Shown here: positions 45,201 to 52,750 of the stretch, in pieces
Numbering within the stretch: the first letter of the stretch is position 1
How the letters are laid out: each line of letters starts with the position of its first letter
Source: Candidatus Gallitreponema excrementavium
GTDB lineage: Bacteria > Spirochaetota > Spirochaetia > Treponematales > Treponemataceae
Reading direction: 5' to 3'
Length of the DNA stretch: 62,848 nucleotides
NCBI GenBank assembly: GCA_017694795.1
Contig: JADIMM010000108.1
Coordinates: 1-62,848, forward strand
Program-made: the position numbers and the translations under genes
The notes under the pieces: generated by a model
Told to the model about the DNA's origin: nothing
What the model saw: the letters and a program-made list of their open reading frames with translations, nothing else
Database searches by the model: none

Positions 45201-45249
45201 TAAGGGCATTTTTGGCCCTGTCAATTGTTAATTCAATTTCTTTGTTCAT
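42202..45249 (-). CDS. Large TPR-repeat protein with acidic central region
   Basis: This 1015-residue protein begins with about 14 tetratricopeptide repeats (residues 1-490, for example YKQIIKIEPENVDALNNMG and YNLGISLEALKRYKEAIAEY). A long disordered and very acidic stretch (about 520-900, Glu/Asp/Pro-rich) comes next, then a short helical C-terminal domain (LLFLRELVNNLPKEKRSQFL). There is no signal peptide. TPR arrays mediate protein-protein contacts; the partner is unknown. The ATG at 45249 has GAGGAAG upstream and directly follows the stop of the secreted LamG/FN3 gene, so the two are co-transcribed. Confidence 0.88.
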   Translation of the reverse strand: MNKEIELTIDRAKNALIAHDYSAAEKMIKSKLALNPENTELLSFLGSIYLKSNEINSSLDVYKQIIKIEPENVDALNNMGIIYRRLKRYKESIEILNTALSKGIKTAEIYYNLGSTYKEMEAYDAAADCFVTVIEQNPKDVLAYNHLGKIRALSDNHDLAIKAYQQGLTVDPNHPILHYNLGISLEALKRYKEAIAEYQAALKTKPGWFDAMKSLANVYETLEMKDAALAQWTQILLHTPENVEALTRKGRLLLSANKPDQAIALYQKAISIDPSFIPAVLSLESLLEDQLEYERALKELKRVNKLFPQNQEVLLAMGKLYLKTEDYPEARTALLSILEKDRKNIPALKTLAQLYIKTGNLNTAQKCFKRILSLAPSEVQFMYEVAEILYKMQNYKEASQYLKTYLAERPKDIDAYFLFAKILEEKNKPDQALKTYEKILRLDTGNTQALAAVSRLYQERGKSSQALILADELVNLQGTRGNSADLGELRTSLEMYENVLRQYKTPDGTAVDRNISKLKELLDISGSFEEEIPETLPITEPEPLETAPDEKEEEMMLLFDTDENLDDDEFPEDIFLDEEEPLDKAGSNQSEMEKPYDYEGDLDIFTEEEELEELPDDETIKQKKNKYNDKNNEPEPTALQQPPYPPLYPQVQQIPGFIPVSSGTVDKEPTVPPVSETIPETTEQEEFLEEDPFGNTEEPENETGSMDTTPEKAPGTEGELEELSEEEDGDDLSFLEELPEDGDSQEEAEENEPEKTVEEDSETETDLDGGDSIFDELEEVLFEDEKGPDTDGEILNLQDDTPQDTDSTSGQDSLEENSSGNSDENFKPVEFHDDEDFTLNDDYLFDDSGISEDDLDEPSGISLSLTDEEDTEEEKNGTNAPETDLENDQDSEKEWIKQERENYRIKIRTQTLGLLLFLRELVNNLPKEKRSQFLESNARVKMEYLIDKLSGKQGLTKAAENITDGTENKGTEENISSEKIRDTLTYMKNLTRSLADNVLATALEKQVDKVMDKLV

Positions 45250-45250
45250 A

Positions 45251-46747
45251 TTACTTCCTCTTGGGTCTGGCATTTACTTCTTTTGATAAGGTTCCTGAAT
45301 ACATATCTTCTTCGTCATTGTAGGCCGAGACGGCAAAGTAGTACAGGGTCCCGTTTTGTAGGCCTGAAATAGTCAGGGAATTTACATTTCCTGCATTTAT
45401 AGGTGAAGGACCGGAATCTCCTTCTGTTCCGAAATATTCACCGGTTTTTTTCCCGTAATAAACCAGGTATCCCGTTGTACTAAGATTTGGAGAATCCGAC
45501 CATTCAAGTTTTACTTCCCCGTCCCCTGCTTCTGCGTAAATGGTAGCAGGCGGCCAGGGGCTGGATTCTTCTTCCCAGGTTATTTCCATATCTGTTATCT
45601 CCGGGCTGAGGTTTCCGCTTCCGTCTGTGTAAAGTAAAATTTTAATTTGGGCATACCTACCTTTCAGGTCTGTGTAGGTTGTTTCTCCTGTTACTGTTGT
45701 CCATTCAGGGGAGTCTTGGGTCCATTGGTAAAAATTGTTTCCTGTTCTTACAAAAACCTGGTAGTCGGTTCCCTCCGGGGTATAAGCCTGGGATGTAATT
45801 TTAATAATCCTGCTGCTTTTTGAACCAAGTTCCAACGGTTGTGAATAATAGCAGCCACCGGATTCATCGAATCTGCTTATATTATCTGTTTCCGTGAATT
45901 CGGTTTTAAAAACAATTTCGTCGATTAAACCGGAAAAGGCAGGACAAATGTCAAGGGGGGCATTATACCCTGTTTCAGGTGTAAATATTTGCCCGCCCTC
46001 CCTTCCTGTGGAGGTTACATACAAAATTCCTTGGGTTTTGCCGTTAATTCTGTATTCCAACAACCCTGTAAATTCATTGAACGTGATTACATGGAAATTC
46101 CAGGTATCAGGAATAAGCATATCCTGGGCTGTTAATACAAAGTTTGTATCTTTTCCAGAGGGTGGGACAAAAAAGTTGTTGAATGTCCATTCAATCCTGT
46201 TGTTGAACACTGCCCCACGGATAAACTGGGATACGAGCTTGTTGCCTGATTTTCTGGATGTTTTCCAGGATATTATTTGCTCCCCGTCTTCGGCAACTGT
46301 TGAATAAAGCCAAAAACTCAAGGTGAATGACCCGCGTATTCCAGGATCCCCGAAAAAACTTTTGCTTTTTCCTGTAAGTGAAAGCCCTCCTTTTCCCCGG
46401 GAAAATTTTCCGGCACATTTTCCCATGATTCCTTTTAATTTTTCTATCTGTTCCCCGCCTTGGTTAGTTACACTGTAATTCCCTGTTTCTTCTGTTATGG
46501 AAGCCTGGTCAAAGGAAAGGGCAAAATCAATGTTTCTGTCGCCAGGGACGTAAAGAGGTTTTGTTGAAAGCTGAATGGTATTTTTCCCTCCGTAGCCCGG
46601 TTCCTGTATAGTGTTCCCGTTCATCCAAGGTTGAGGCCAGGATTCCGAACCGCCCCAGCGGATGGTTTTTTTATCGCACCAACCAAGGACGGAAAACATA
46701 ATGAGTAGACAAAAAACTGAAAATCGTTGTATGAATTTAAGGCACAT
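45251..46747 (-). CDS. Secreted protein with LamG-like and fibronectin III domains
   Basis: This 498-residue protein has a signal peptide (FSVFCLLIMFSVLGWC), a concanavalin/LamG-like domain (about 90-290, with GSFTLSFWLYS, WNFHVITFNEFTGLLEYRIN and FSGLIDEIVF), a second beta domain, and a C-terminal fibronectin type III domain (GDGEVKLEWSDSPNLSTTGY, ending NGTLYYFAVSAYNDEE). These domains suggest binding to sugars or surfaces. A GTG start 6 bp upstream is also possible. Its 5' end lies only 25 bp from the divergent uvrC start. Confidence 0.85.
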   Translation of the reverse strand: MCLKFIQRFSVFCLLIMFSVLGWCDKKTIRWGGSESWPQPWMNGNTIQEPGYGGKNTIQLSTKPLYVPGDRNIDFALSFDQASITEETGNYSVTNQGGEQIEKLKGIMGKCAGKFSRGKGGLSLTGKSKSFFGDPGIRGSFTLSFWLYSTVAEDGEQIISWKTSRKSGNKLVSQFIRGAVFNNRIEWTFNNFFVPPSGKDTNFVLTAQDMLIPDTWNFHVITFNEFTGLLEYRINGKTQGILYVTSTGREGGQIFTPETGYNAPLDICPAFSGLIDEIVFKTEFTETDNISRFDESGGCYYSQPLELGSKSSRIIKITSQAYTPEGTDYQVFVRTGNNFYQWTQDSPEWTTVTGETTYTDLKGRYAQIKILLYTDGSGNLSPEITDMEITWEEESSPWPPATIYAEAGDGEVKLEWSDSPNLSTTGYLVYYGKKTGEYFGTEGDSGPSPINAGNVNSLTISGLQNGTLYYFAVSAYNDEEDMYSGTLSKEVNARPKRK

Positions 46748-46772
46748 AATCACATTAAATTATCGGAATAAT

Positions 46773-48647
46773 ATGAAAGAAACTGAAAATAATGTATGGG
46801 AAATTCTCCATCAAACGGCTCTTTCTGCTCCTAAAAAGAGCGGTGTTTATCTTTGGAAAAATTCTGAAGGAAGCGTAATCTATGTGGGAAAGGCTGTTAA
46901 TTTAAAAAACCGGCTCACATCCTATTTTTCGGGTAAAAAAGATATAAAAACTGCCAGTCTGGTAAAAAATGCCGTTTCCATAGAGTACATTACCACACCA
47001 AATGAATACGAAGCCCTTATTCTCGAAAACAACCTTATAAAAAAGCATATGCCCCGGTACAATATTTCCCTCAAAGACGGAAAAACCTATCCCATGATAC
47101 GGATAACCAACGAAAAGTTTCCCCGGGTGTTTAAAACCAGGTATATGGTTTCTGATGGTTCAAAATATTTCGGGCCTTTTCCCAATGGCGAGGCACTGGC
47201 CGCTTTTATGGATTTTGTGGACAAATATTATCCCCTGCGTAAATGCCGCAAGTTAGTCCACCGGGATTTTCCATGTCTTTATTACCATATCGGACGTTGT
47301 TCCGCCCCCTGTTCCGGCAAGGTTTCCGTGGAAAAGTATATGGAATATGTTAAGGAACTTTCCACCATAATAGAAAAATCTGAAACGAAGGAATTTGAAG
47401 ATGTTATTTTAAAACTGGAAAGTAAAATGAAAGAGTCTGCGGAAAACCTAGATTTTGAAAAAGCAGGAATGATAAGGGACGGAATAAATGCCTTAAAGGG
47501 GCTTTCCTCCAGAAATCTGGTTGAAGATTTTGACCTGGATGCCCGGGATTATATAAGCTTTTATACCGAGGGAATGCTGATTTCCTTTATAGTTTTTAAA
47601 ATGCGGGGCGGTCAGCTTTCCCAAAGAGACTTATTCCGGGTTACTTCCATGAACAATCCCGATGAGCTTATGGGGGAATTTATCTGTTCTTATTACGGAA
47701 AAAACAGTGATATTCCACCATACATTTTTGTTTCTTCCGATTTAAATCTGGATTTAATCAGAAGATGGTTTAAAGAAGAATTGAATGTCCGGGTTTCCAT
47801 AATGCTGCCGGTAAATAAAAAGCATCAGGCTGTAATGTCCATGGCAACTTTGAATGCCAAGGAAGATGTGATACGGCGCAAACGGGAAGAAGCTGATACC
47901 CTTGCCTTGGAAGAATTGAAAGCCGCCCTGTCTCTGGAAAAACTTCCCCACAGGATAGAGGGCTTTGATATTGCCCATATAGGGGGAAATCTTCCTGTGG
48001 CTAGTTTGGTTTCTTTTTTTGACGGAAATCCTGATAAAAAGAATTACAGAACTTTCAGATTGAAAACCACCGAGGGAATAGTGGATGATTTTGCTTCCAT
48101 GAGGGAGGCTGCAGCCAGGAGATATACCGGGATTTTAAACTCCGGCGGGGAATTGCCTGATTTTATCCTGATAGACGGAGGTGCAGGCCAGGTGTCGGCT
48201 GTAAAGGGGATTTTAAACGCCCTGGATTTGGAAATCCCCATTGCAGGGCTTGCTAAAGAAGATGAAGAGATTTACCTTCCCGGTCAGAGTAATCCTGTTA
48301 AATTACCAAGAAATTCAGCCGCCCTCAGACTGCTTCAAAGGGTAAGGGATGAAACACACCGGTTTGCTACAACAAAAAACCAGAATCTCAGGACAAAAGA
48401 GAACACAGAAACAATATTCAAAAAGCTGCCGGGAATCGGCCCGAAAAAAGCCCTGGTTTTATTCAAAGAATTTGTCAGCCTTGAAAATTTCTGTGCCGGG
48501 GATCCGGAAATAATTTCTTCCATCCTCAAATGTTCGCCTGAGGCTGCCGAAAAGCTCTTAAAGGCCGGCAGGAATCTTCTTTCTGAGAGGGAAGAGAAAA
48601 TCCGGCACCTTAAAGACTATGATTTGGGAGGACATCCCAATAAATAA
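46773..48647 (+). CDS. uvrC: Excinuclease ABC subunit C
   Basis: This 624-residue nuclease makes both cuts in nucleotide excision repair. The GIY-YIG domain (SGVYLWKNSEGSVIYVGKAV) opens the protein and makes the 3' cut. A UvrB-binding motif (about 205-245), the RNase H-like domain (IEGFDIAHIGGNLPVASLV, DFILIDGGAGQ) and a C-terminal helix-hairpin-helix pair (KLPGIGPKKALVLFKEF) follow. The ATG at 46773 is used because the family starts about 15-20 residues before the GVYL strand. The frame extends upstream over the divergent gene but without family likeness. Confidence 0.97.
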   Translation: MKETENNVWEILHQTALSAPKKSGVYLWKNSEGSVIYVGKAVNLKNRLTSYFSGKKDIKTASLVKNAVSIEYITTPNEYEALILENNLIKKHMPRYNISLKDGKTYPMIRITNEKFPRVFKTRYMVSDGSKYFGPFPNGEALAAFMDFVDKYYPLRKCRKLVHRDFPCLYYHIGRCSAPCSGKVSVEKYMEYVKELSTIIEKSETKEFEDVILKLESKMKESAENLDFEKAGMIRDGINALKGLSSRNLVEDFDLDARDYISFYTEGMLISFIVFKMRGGQLSQRDLFRVTSMNNPDELMGEFICSYYGKNSDIPPYIFVSSDLNLDLIRRWFKEELNVRVSIMLPVNKKHQAVMSMATLNAKEDVIRRKREEADTLALEELKAALSLEKLPHRIEGFDIAHIGGNLPVASLVSFFDGNPDKKNYRTFRLKTTEGIVDDFASMREAAARRYTGILNSGGELPDFILIDGGAGQVSAVKGILNALDLEIPIAGLAKEDEEIYLPGQSNPVKLPRNSAALRLLQRVRDETHRFATTKNQNLRTKENTETIFKKLPGIGPKKALVLFKEFVSLENFCAGDPEIISSILKCSPEAAEKLLKAGRNLLSEREEKIRHLKDYDLGGHPNK

Positions 48648-48649
48648 TT

Positions 48650-49666
48650 TTATGCAGGGTATACCGGGCTTTCGATTGCAGCTCCTTTTTTCTTTAGAAT
48701 GGAGTAGATAAGCAAAAAAATTCCGGTAGTTTCCGTCTGCATACCTGATATTCTTAAATTATTGTCGGTTTCGGTAAGCCTGGAGATAATATCAAAGGTT
48801 TCTTCCTTGCTCCACACCCCTGCAGCCCTGCTGTACTGTTCCCTTGCTTTCCGGCTTGTAAAACCATTCCGTTTCAGGTCAAATTCGGTCGGTGTTCCGG
48901 CTTCAGAAATTTTGTGAAAATCCTTTAGCCTTTTAAAACAGTAGTTAAGTCCTGCAATTATCTGTATTCCCGATGTTTCCTTAGTTTCAAGCAATTTCTG
49001 GGCAGTCTCAATTGCAGAGGCAAAATCTTTGCGGGTCATTTTTTCAAAAAGAGTAAAAACTGTCTCCTCTTTGTTGTGGGAGAGAATTTCTTCAATTTTT
49101 TCTGAGGTAACGGTTTCTCCCTTGGAAAAGAAAAGTGTAAGGGGAAGGCATTTTGTTTCCAACTCCTTTGTATTGTTCTCCACAAGTTCCAGAATTGTCC
49201 TTGCTCCTTCTTTTTCCAGTATCAACCCTTTTTTTTGAAAAAAAGAAACAAGCCAGCTTTCTTTTTTTTGCTCCTGCAATTCCCAGAAAATTTTCTGGTG
49301 TTCTTTCGGAATCAGGGATTCCAGTTTTTTATCCAGGCTTATTTCACTGCTTGTAAATATGAGTTGTGTATCCTGGGTTTTGGTTGTGCGGCCGTCAAGC
49401 CAGGTTTTTATCAGGGAAATTTCTTCTTTCTTTTTTATCGTATGGGCTTCGTTTACTACAATGAATTTACCTGCTGAAAAAAGGGATCCGTTCAACAGTA
49501 TCTGTACAATTTGCGGAACCGGTGTTTCCTCCGGGTAAAAGCTGTATTCGTCTACCGTTCCGAATTCCGCCCTTACTTCGGATAGTATATTTTGTATTTC
49601 TTTTTCTTTTTCGCCTAGTTCCGGGCCGGTAAAACACCAGACCGGAATTCCGGATAATTTGCCCAT
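48650..49666 (-). CDS. holA: DNA polymerase III delta subunit
   Basis: This 338-residue clamp-loader subunit opens the beta clamp. The N-terminal AAA+-like fold has no Walker A. LLNGSLFSAGKFIVVNEAH is the typical beta-interacting helix region, and the C-terminal collar (ETSGIQIIAGLNYCFKRLKD, ARAGVWSKEE-like) is present. Sequence identity to known HolA is modest, but length and layout agree. It lies 14 bp after lexA on the same strand and ends 2 bp from the convergent uvrC, leaving no room for a terminator. Confidence 0.85.
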   Translation of the reverse strand: MGKLSGIPVWCFTGPELGEKEKEIQNILSEVRAEFGTVDEYSFYPEETPVPQIVQILLNGSLFSAGKFIVVNEAHTIKKKEEISLIKTWLDGRTTKTQDTQLIFTSSEISLDKKLESLIPKEHQKIFWELQEQKKESWLVSFFQKKGLILEKEGARTILELVENNTKELETKCLPLTLFFSKGETVTSEKIEEILSHNKEETVFTLFEKMTRKDFASAIETAQKLLETKETSGIQIIAGLNYCFKRLKDFHKISEAGTPTEFDLKRNGFTSRKAREQYSRAAGVWSKEETFDIISRLTETDNNLRISGMQTETTGIFLLIYSILKKKGAAIESPVYPA

Positions 49667-49680
49667 TTTGTATACTTCCG

Positions 49681-50289
49681 TTATTTATAAGTTCTAATAA
49701 GGCCTTTAAGCCTTCCTGCAATTCTTATATTCTGGTAATAAAGTGTTTTGTAGTTTTTGTTTTCGGGTTGGAGTTTTACCCTGTTTGTTTCTTTATAGAA
49801 ACGTTTAAGGGTTATTGAATCCTCTATGACAGCAACTACAATTTCACCGTTTTCGCAGGTGGTACAGCTTTCTATTATTGCAATGTCACCTTCAAGAATT
49901 CCTGCCTCAATCATGCTGTCTCCCCTGACTTTCAGGGCAAAGTAATTCTTTCCGGTTCTAAGCATAGACTTTGCAACAGGAATCATTTTTTCGATATTTT
50001 CTTCTGAAAGAATAGGCAGCCCCGCAGCGATTGTTCCTAGTAATGGGATTGAAGTTACATTCCCACCTTGTTCAGATTCTTTTTCGACAATCTCGATTGT
50101 TCTGGATTTGTTATTGGAAAATTTTATGACATTTTTCTTTTGGAGGGCTGTAACGTGGTCATAAGCCCCCTTTGCAGTGATACCGAATTTACCGGCAATT
50201 TCCCGGATTGTGGGAGGAAAAGAGTTTTCCCCGATGTATTTACATATAAAATCAAGTATTTCCTTCTGCCTTTCTGTTAAATCCCGCAT
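49681..50289 (-). CDS. lexA: LexA repressor
   Basis: This 202-residue SOS repressor has an N-terminal winged helix-turn-helix (RQKEILDFICKYIGENSFPP, then GITAKGAYDHVTAL) and a C-terminal S24 self-cleaving peptidase. The cleavage site is the Ala-Gly of GTIAAGLPIL. The catalytic Ser lies in RGDSMIEAGI and the Lys in SITLKRFYKE. It controls DNA-damage genes through RecA-triggered cleavage. An inverted repeat in its own promoter suggests autoregulation. holA follows in the same operon, and uvrC, a usual SOS neighbour, is close by. Confidence 0.96.
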   Translation of the reverse strand: MRDLTERQKEILDFICKYIGENSFPPTIREIAGKFGITAKGAYDHVTALQKKNVIKFSNNKSRTIEIVEKESEQGGNVTSIPLLGTIAAGLPILSEENIEKMIPVAKSMLRTGKNYFALKVRGDSMIEAGILEGDIAIIESCTTCENGEIVVAVIEDSITLKRFYKETNRVKLQPENKNYKTLYYQNIRIAGRLKGLIRTYK

Positions 50290-50298
50290 TGTTATATT

Positions 50299-50330
50299 AT
50301 GATAAACAAACGTATAGTATGCAAGCGTTT
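50299..50330 (-). promoter_or_regulatory. lexA promoter with inverted repeat, candidate LexA operator
   Basis: On the minus strand TTGCAT, a 17-bp spacer and CATAAT stand before lexA. AAACG (50308-50312) and CGTTT (50326-50330) form an inverted repeat that overlaps the -35 box. It is a candidate operator; it does not match the Escherichia or Bacillus SOS box exactly. Confidence 0.5.
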
Positions 50331-50352
50331 TTTGCCTGATTTGAATTTTTTT

Positions 50353-51444
50353 TTACTTTTGTCGGTTTATAAATTCCGCAATGGGAATTTCTTCCCCCTG
50401 CATATTCTGGCTGATTATCTGAAAATTCTGGGAGCCGGAAGTCTTTCTTGTAACCGACTGATTAAAAGTTTCCCAAACATTTGAATAGGCACTGACAGAG
50501 TAAAAAACCAGAACCGGCAAAAACAACACCGAAGGAAGAACCAGAAGAAGACAAATTGAAATCCAAAGTATGTCGGTTACGGATTCATTTTTCTGCATTA
50601 AAATAGATTCACCCCGGCCTTGCCTGATTGCGTATACTGCATCGTCAAAGCCTGTAAAAAAGTTTGAGGTATAAACGCATTTATACTGGCGGTTTGCAAC
50701 TCTTACTGTTTTTATGCAAAGAATTTTATCTTTAGGCAGGTCATATTCAAAAAAAACATCCGGGGTGGAAAAGCTTGAAAAAACACCGTCTTCCAGAATA
50801 ACAGTCTTTTTTTCTGATAAAAAATTGTCGGAATTTCCGCCCCAGTTAAGTAAATCCAGATTGCCTGATACGGGGTCCTGTTTGTATATCTGGTACGCCA
50901 CTACACCGGCATCTGTTTCCCTTATATTAAGCCAGGTTCCCGAGGGATCCCTTAAGAATCTTTCTATTGCAAGGGCATTGAGGTACTTATCCTGTATAAC
51001 CTGTATATCGTTCATTCTTTCAAGATAGTAGGCCGAAGTCATTTTACTGCCGGAATCAATCACTTCTGTCAGACCGGATTCCTGCCAGATTTTAAGAATA
51101 GGAGGGAATATTGAAATAAAGAATATCAGAAAAGGCAACTGTGCCAAAAAAATATAGAATACTACGGTTTTAAAGGCTTTTGTTTTCTTTATCTTTTTGT
51201 TTTTTTCGAAAAAAAACCTGACGATGTAGAAGAAAAAAAAGAAAACGGCCAGTGCAAAGCAGAAAATTGTTATAACGGTAAGTAAGGTTGTTTTTACCGG
51301 GCTGAGAGCCCTTCCGGTTTTGAATAAAGATAAAAAAAGGATTCTTCCGGGAAACAGTGGTAAAATTACAAGAATAAAGAATATCACCCAAAGGCAGGCA
51401 AACTTGAGAGTAGAAACCGGATTCCGCTTGCAGATAAGATTCAT
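50353..51444 (-). CDS. Membrane protein resembling a kinase-less NtrY sensor
   Basis: This 363-residue protein has three N-terminal membrane helices (about 14-34, 55-75 and 92-118), an extracytoplasmic sensor-like region (about 120-290, with YLNALAIERFLRDPSG) and a fourth helix (295-320). A short HAMP-like end follows (YSNVWETFNQSVTRKTSG and GEEIPIAEF). This is the layout of the NtrY-type sensor kinases, but the gene stops where the kinase should begin. The likeness is structural and partly inferred. It starts 2 bp after ptsH on the same strand, so it belongs to the hprK-ptsH transcript. Confidence 0.75.
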   Translation of the reverse strand: MNLICKRNPVSTLKFACLWVIFFILVILPLFPGRILFLSLFKTGRALSPVKTTLLTVITIFCFALAVFFFFFYIVRFFFEKNKKIKKTKAFKTVVFYIFLAQLPFLIFFISIFPPILKIWQESGLTEVIDSGSKMTSAYYLERMNDIQVIQDKYLNALAIERFLRDPSGTWLNIRETDAGVVAYQIYKQDPVSGNLDLLNWGGNSDNFLSEKKTVILEDGVFSSFSTPDVFFEYDLPKDKILCIKTVRVANRQYKCVYTSNFFTGFDDAVYAIRQGRGESILMQKNESVTDILWISICLLLVLPSVLFLPVLVFYSVSAYSNVWETFNQSVTRKTSGSQNFQIISQNMQGEEIPIAEFINRQK

Positions 51445-51446
51445 TT

Positions 51447-51713
51447 CTATTCTTCTTCGAATTTTTTTATAAAAAGGCTCTCTATGGCATCGGCAGCTTC
51501 CTGCTCGTCAGAACCTTCGGCAATAATTACGATTGGTGTCTGATAAGCAGCGGCCATCGTGATAATTCCCATAATTGACTTTGCGTTAATTCTTACGCCG
51601 TCTTTTTCAAGGCTTATATCAGCCTTAAATTTGTTTGCAGTTTGTGCAATCAAAGCAGCCGGTCTTGCATGAATTCCGGCCCTGTTGGAAATGATAACAT
51701 TCTTTTCAATCAT
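51447..51713 (-). CDS. ptsH: Phosphocarrier protein HPr
   Basis: This 88-residue HPr has the active-site His in NRAGIHARPAALIAQ (residue about 15) and the regulatory Ser in NAKSIMGIITMAA (residue about 46). HprK phosphorylates that Ser. The ATG at 51713 has AAGGGGC upstream and lies 10 bp after the hprK stop; a longer reading would overlap hprK. No enzyme I or sugar-specific PTS gene is in the window, which fits the spirochaete pattern of an HPr used for regulation. Confidence 0.95.
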   Translation of the reverse strand: MIEKNVIISNRAGIHARPAALIAQTANKFKADISLEKDGVRINAKSIMGIITMAAAYQTPIVIIAEGSDEQEAADAIESLFIKKFEEE

Positions 51714-51723
51714 CTTTAGCCCC

Positions 51724-52701
51724 TTATTCGTCCTTATAATATGTTGTTTTTGCAGTATTGGTTTCAATCCATTTTAACACGTTTTTATTGAATTCCTTTG
51801 CAGAATAGTACCCCATACTCTTTAAACGCTCGTTCATGGCTGCAGTTTCTATTATTATTGGAACATTCCGTCCCGGTTTAACAGGAATTTCCAACATGGG
51901 AACATGAACCCCCAGGATATTCATTGTTTTTTCCTCGTTTCCGAGTCTGTCGTAAACTTTATCAGGGTTCCATTCTTCCAGTTTTATAATAAGCTGGATT
52001 TCCTTTTGATCTCTTACGGAGCCTACTCCATACAACTGGGTAATATTTATTATACCCAGACCTCTTATCTCCATGTGGTGTCCGATTATTTTATTTGCCG
52101 CCGTCCCTTTTAAAATACTGCCGTTGATACAGGATATCTCAACAACATCATCAGCCACAAGCCGCTGTCCTCTTTCTATCAGCTCCAAAGCAGTTTCACT
52201 TTTACCGACTCCGGATTCTCCTGTAATCAGGATTCCAACACCGTATACTTCGAGAAGAACACCGTGCATTGTCTTTGATGGTGCAAATACATCTGAAAGA
52301 ATCCGTACAAGCCTTTTGTTGAATTCTGAAGATGACAAGTCTGTCTGCAAAACCGCACAACCTGCATCGTCTGCAATTTTCAGAAACCTTTCATTAGGCA
52401 GCAGGTTGTGTGTAAAGATACAGCAGGGAATCTGATATGAAAAGAATTTTTCCACTGATCCGTAATTATTTTCTTCTGCCAGTTTTTTGAGAAATGCGAC
52501 TTCTCCCCTTCCGAAGAGCTGGATACGCTGGGCTGCAAAAGACTCGTAAAACCCGGACAGGGCAAGCCCTGGTCTGTTAAGATCCGGAATCGTAAGCTCC
52601 CTTACAAGTCCTTTTCTTCCGCAAAGGCAATGCAAATTAAGAGAATTCTGTTCTTTCAGCTCAAATCCAAGTATATCCAGAATGGTAAGCTTCTTGTCCA
52701 T
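51724..52701 (-). CDS. hprK: HPr kinase/phosphorylase
   Basis: This 325-residue enzyme phosphorylates and dephosphorylates Ser46 of HPr in response to ATP and metabolites. The Walker A motif is GILITGESGVGKSETALELI. LVADDVVEI carries the general acid/base region, and MEIRGLGIINITQLYGVGSV is the HprK signature. The N-terminal domain (1-130) is as usual. It heads the operon hprK-ptsH-(membrane protein). The downstream overlap-free spacing of 10 bp suggests matched expression with HPr. Confidence 0.95.
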   Translation of the reverse strand: MDKKLTILDILGFELKEQNSLNLHCLCGRKGLVRELTIPDLNRPGLALSGFYESFAAQRIQLFGRGEVAFLKKLAEENNYGSVEKFFSYQIPCCIFTHNLLPNERFLKIADDAGCAVLQTDLSSSEFNKRLVRILSDVFAPSKTMHGVLLEVYGVGILITGESGVGKSETALELIERGQRLVADDVVEISCINGSILKGTAANKIIGHHMEIRGLGIINITQLYGVGSVRDQKEIQLIIKLEEWNPDKVYDRLGNEEKTMNILGVHVPMLEIPVKPGRNVPIIIETAAMNERLKSMGYYSAKEFNKNVLKWIETNTAKTTYYKDE

Positions 52702-52750
52702 TTCGGAATATTATACATTAATGCATTTTCATTTGCAAGTTTGTTTTTTT

